Assembly (NCBI RefSeq): GCF_012849215.1
Contig: NZ_CP051682.1
Span: forward strand, 124,001-188,000
Source: Mucilaginibacter robiniae
GTDB taxonomy: Bacteria > Bacteroidota > Bacteroidia > Sphingobacteriales > Sphingobacteriaceae
Direction of reading: 5' to 3'
DNA: 64,000 bases
Shown: positions 62,863-64,000 of the stretch, one piece after another
Numbering within the stretch: position 1 is the first letter of the stretch
How the letters are laid out: every line of letters begins with the position of its first letter
Program-made: the position numbers and the translations under genes
Notes under the pieces: model-generated
What the model was told of the DNA's origin: nothing
What the model saw: only the letters and a program-made list of their open reading frames with translations
Database searches by the model: none

Positions 62863-63624
62863 ATGAGTACAAACAAGATAGCTTTGATTACCGGCGGTAG
62901 CCGCGGATTAGGCAAAAACGCTGCTTTACATTTAGCCGATAAAGGCATTGACGTAATTGTTGTTTACCGAAGTAAAGAAGAGGAAGCGAACAATGTAGTT
63001 AATGCGATTGAACAAAAAGGGCAACAAGCTATAGCTCTACAATTGGATATCGCCAACACAAAAGCATTTGATAATTTTTTTCAGACTTTAGCTGAATCTT
63101 TACAGCAAAAATGGAACCGCAACAATTTTGATTTTCTGATTAACAATGCTGGTATTGATGCAGCCTCACCATTTGCTCAAACAACTGAGGAAGACTTTGA
63201 TCATTTGTTCAATGTGCATTTCAAAGGCGTTTACTTTTTAACGCAAAAGGCCTTACCTTATATTGCCGATGGTGGCCGCATTATCAATCTTTCTACAGGT
63301 TTAACGCGCTTTGCTACGCCGGGCTATGCTGCTTACGCATCCATGAAGGGTGCCATTGAGGTGTTTACTAAGTACCTGGCTAAAGAACTTGGCCCACGCC
63401 GCATTGCTGCCAACCTAGTAGCACCGGGTATTATTGAAACTGACTTTACCAAAGAAGCCTTTACGGCTCATCCTCAACTAAACGAATACATGTCATCTAT
63501 TACAGCTTTGGGCCGTGTAGGTCAGCCAGATGATATTGGTGGCCTCATCGCTTTTCTATGTACCGATGAAGCTCGTTGGATTAATGCACAACGCATTGAA
63601 GCATCTGGTGGTATGTTTTTGTAA
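62863..63624 (+). CDS. SDR family oxidoreductase
   Basis: A 253-residue short-chain dehydrogenase/reductase. The cofactor loop is TGGSRGLG (10-17), NNAG at 94-97, and the catalytic residues are S144 (INLSTG), Y158 and K162 (YASMK). It resembles 3-oxoacyl-ACP reductase-type SDRs, but the substrate cannot be inferred. I take the ATG at 62863; the frame is open from a TTG 27 bp upstream. The AraC gene 70 bp upstream is in the same direction. Confidence 0.92.
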   Translation: MSTNKIALITGGSRGLGKNAALHLADKGIDVIVVYRSKEEEANNVVNAIEQKGQQAIALQLDIANTKAFDNFFQTLAESLQQKWNRNNFDFLINNAGIDAASPFAQTTEEDFDHLFNVHFKGVYFLTQKALPYIADGGRIINLSTGLTRFATPGYAAYASMKGAIEVFTKYLAKELGPRRIAANLVAPGIIETDFTKEAFTAHPQLNEYMSSITALGRVGQPDDIGGLIAFLCTDEARWINAQRIEASGGMFL

Positions 63625-63646
63625 GCAGAAACTTTTGGTAATGACA

Positions 63647-63680
63647 TACGGTCATGCTATAGTAGTATAGCATGACCGTA
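63647..63680. terminator. Strong inverted repeat between convergent genes, terminator-like
   Basis: TACGGTCATGCTATA (63647-63661) and TATAGCATGACCGTA (63666-63680) are perfect complements around a 4-base loop. It sits in the 59-bp convergent gap between the SDR gene and the gene ending at 63684. No T-run follows in either direction, so termination efficiency may rest on the stem alone, or it may serve as a protein site. Confidence 0.5.
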
Positions 63681-63683
63681 CAT

Positions 63684-64000
63684 TTACAAGTCGATACGAC
63701 GAACGTTTCTAACTTCCATAACCGGCTTGTTCATCACTGCATAAAAGAATAAACCGCCAAGTATATAGAGCAATACATCCCAATAATCAGCCGTGTACGT
63801 TGCTGAATAGTGTGGCAGCAGCCATTCGAACAACACACTGAGATAAATTACTATAAAGATAACGTGGCCAGGCAACAGCACATAATAATTACTTTTAATC
63901 ATAACTGTACGTTTAAACCACAAACTTAAATTAGCGATAACAGGCACAGCGACTGCATCATCCAAGTAACCATTTAAAAATGGAACAGGATAGTTCAATT
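63684..64000 (-). CDS. Multi-pass membrane protein, C-terminal part (right edge)
   Basis: The reading frame is open to the right edge and the start lies outside the window. About 104 residues are visible, with several hydrophobic segments (about 14-24, 44-62, 75-91 of the visible part) and the pattern YLDDAVAVPVIANLSLWFKRT, LPGHVIFIVIYLSVLFEWLLP, and DYWDVLLYILGGLFFYAVMNKP. It recalls Bacteroidota proteins annotated as magnesium citrate secondary transporter, but only by pattern. A TTG near the edge is not a convincing start. Convergent with the SDR gene, with a strong inverted repeat between. Confidence 0.6.
   Translation of the reverse strand, partial: LNYPVPFLNGYLDDAVAVPVIANLSLWFKRTVMIKSNYYVLLPGHVIFIVIYLSVLFEWLLPHYSATYTADYWDVLLYILGGLFFYAVMNKPVMEVRNVRRIDL

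Noticed and set aside
1..64000. tRNA, rRNA, insertion sequences, prophage or toxin-antitoxin loci
   Set aside because: Read through intergenic regions without finding any cloverleaf, transposase, integrase or paired small toxin genes that I could support.

Overview
The window looks like a chromosomal segment of a Bacteroidota bacterium, most likely family Sphingobacteriaceae (Mucilaginibacter/Pedobacter-like). Signs are low-to-moderate GC, start codons without strong Shine-Dalgarno sequences, occasional TAnnTTTG -7 promoter boxes, many SPII lipoproteins ending in CKKDK-like tethers, and families typical of the phylum (DUF2490, DUF2851, PduO-type cobalamin adenosyltransferase, FtsX/MacB permease with two permease halves, DPP4-like S9 peptidase, subclass A2 beta-lactamase, GAF-PAS-DHp proteins). 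I see no rRNA or tRNA gene, phage, insertion sequence or CRISPR array.

Layout. 1-8300 is mostly housekeeping: the start of citrate synthase (leaving the window to the left), queA, ispD, two small proteins, a cobalamin adenosyltransferase, a GH19 chitinase-like lipoprotein, a plsC-gatC pair opposite trpS, a deoxynucleoside kinase and kdsB, the last two separated by two different 7-bp tandem repeats. 8300-17250 holds an M23 peptidase, a CDF transporter, two tandem pepsin-like lipoproteins, a sulfite-oxidase-type molybdoenzyme with its membrane cytochrome b, a PPOX-type stress protein and a DnaQ exonuclease/GIY-YIG fusion. 17370-24730 is an RND efflux operon (tolC, permease, adaptor) with its own strong terminator and a divergent LysR gene. 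24720-34210 has an amine oxidase, a HAD hydrolase, an FtsX permease, a metallo-beta-lactamase-fold enzyme, lolA and ftsK.

34290-47890 contains an ankyrin protein, an aldo/keto reductase, a nucleotide pyrophosphatase/phosphodiesterase-like enzyme, two multi-pass membrane proteins, an S9 peptidase, a class A beta-lactamase, a hydroxyisobutyrate-dehydrogenase-like enzyme, a DUF2490 protein, a GAF-PAS-DHp protein and argH. 47940-58720 contains ssb, a decayed response-regulator receiver gene, ywbE, a DUF1345 protein, a metzincin-like metalloprotease, DUF72 with an M20 deacetylase, a receiver-like protein lacking the usual phospho-acceptor, PspC, DUF2851 and a second GAF-PAS-DHp protein. 58770-64000 has an MHS-type MFS transporter, a CPA2 antiporter, an AKR/AraC/SDR group and the end of a membrane protein that leaves the window to the right.

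Together the genes describe a free-living, envelope-rich heterotroph investing in secreted hydrolases, efflux and cell-envelope synthesis. The most unusual items are the two bilobal pepsin-like lipoproteins, the signalling proteins with a DHp helix but no ATPase domain, the degenerate receiver genes near them, and two strong hairpins that end a few bases before start codons.
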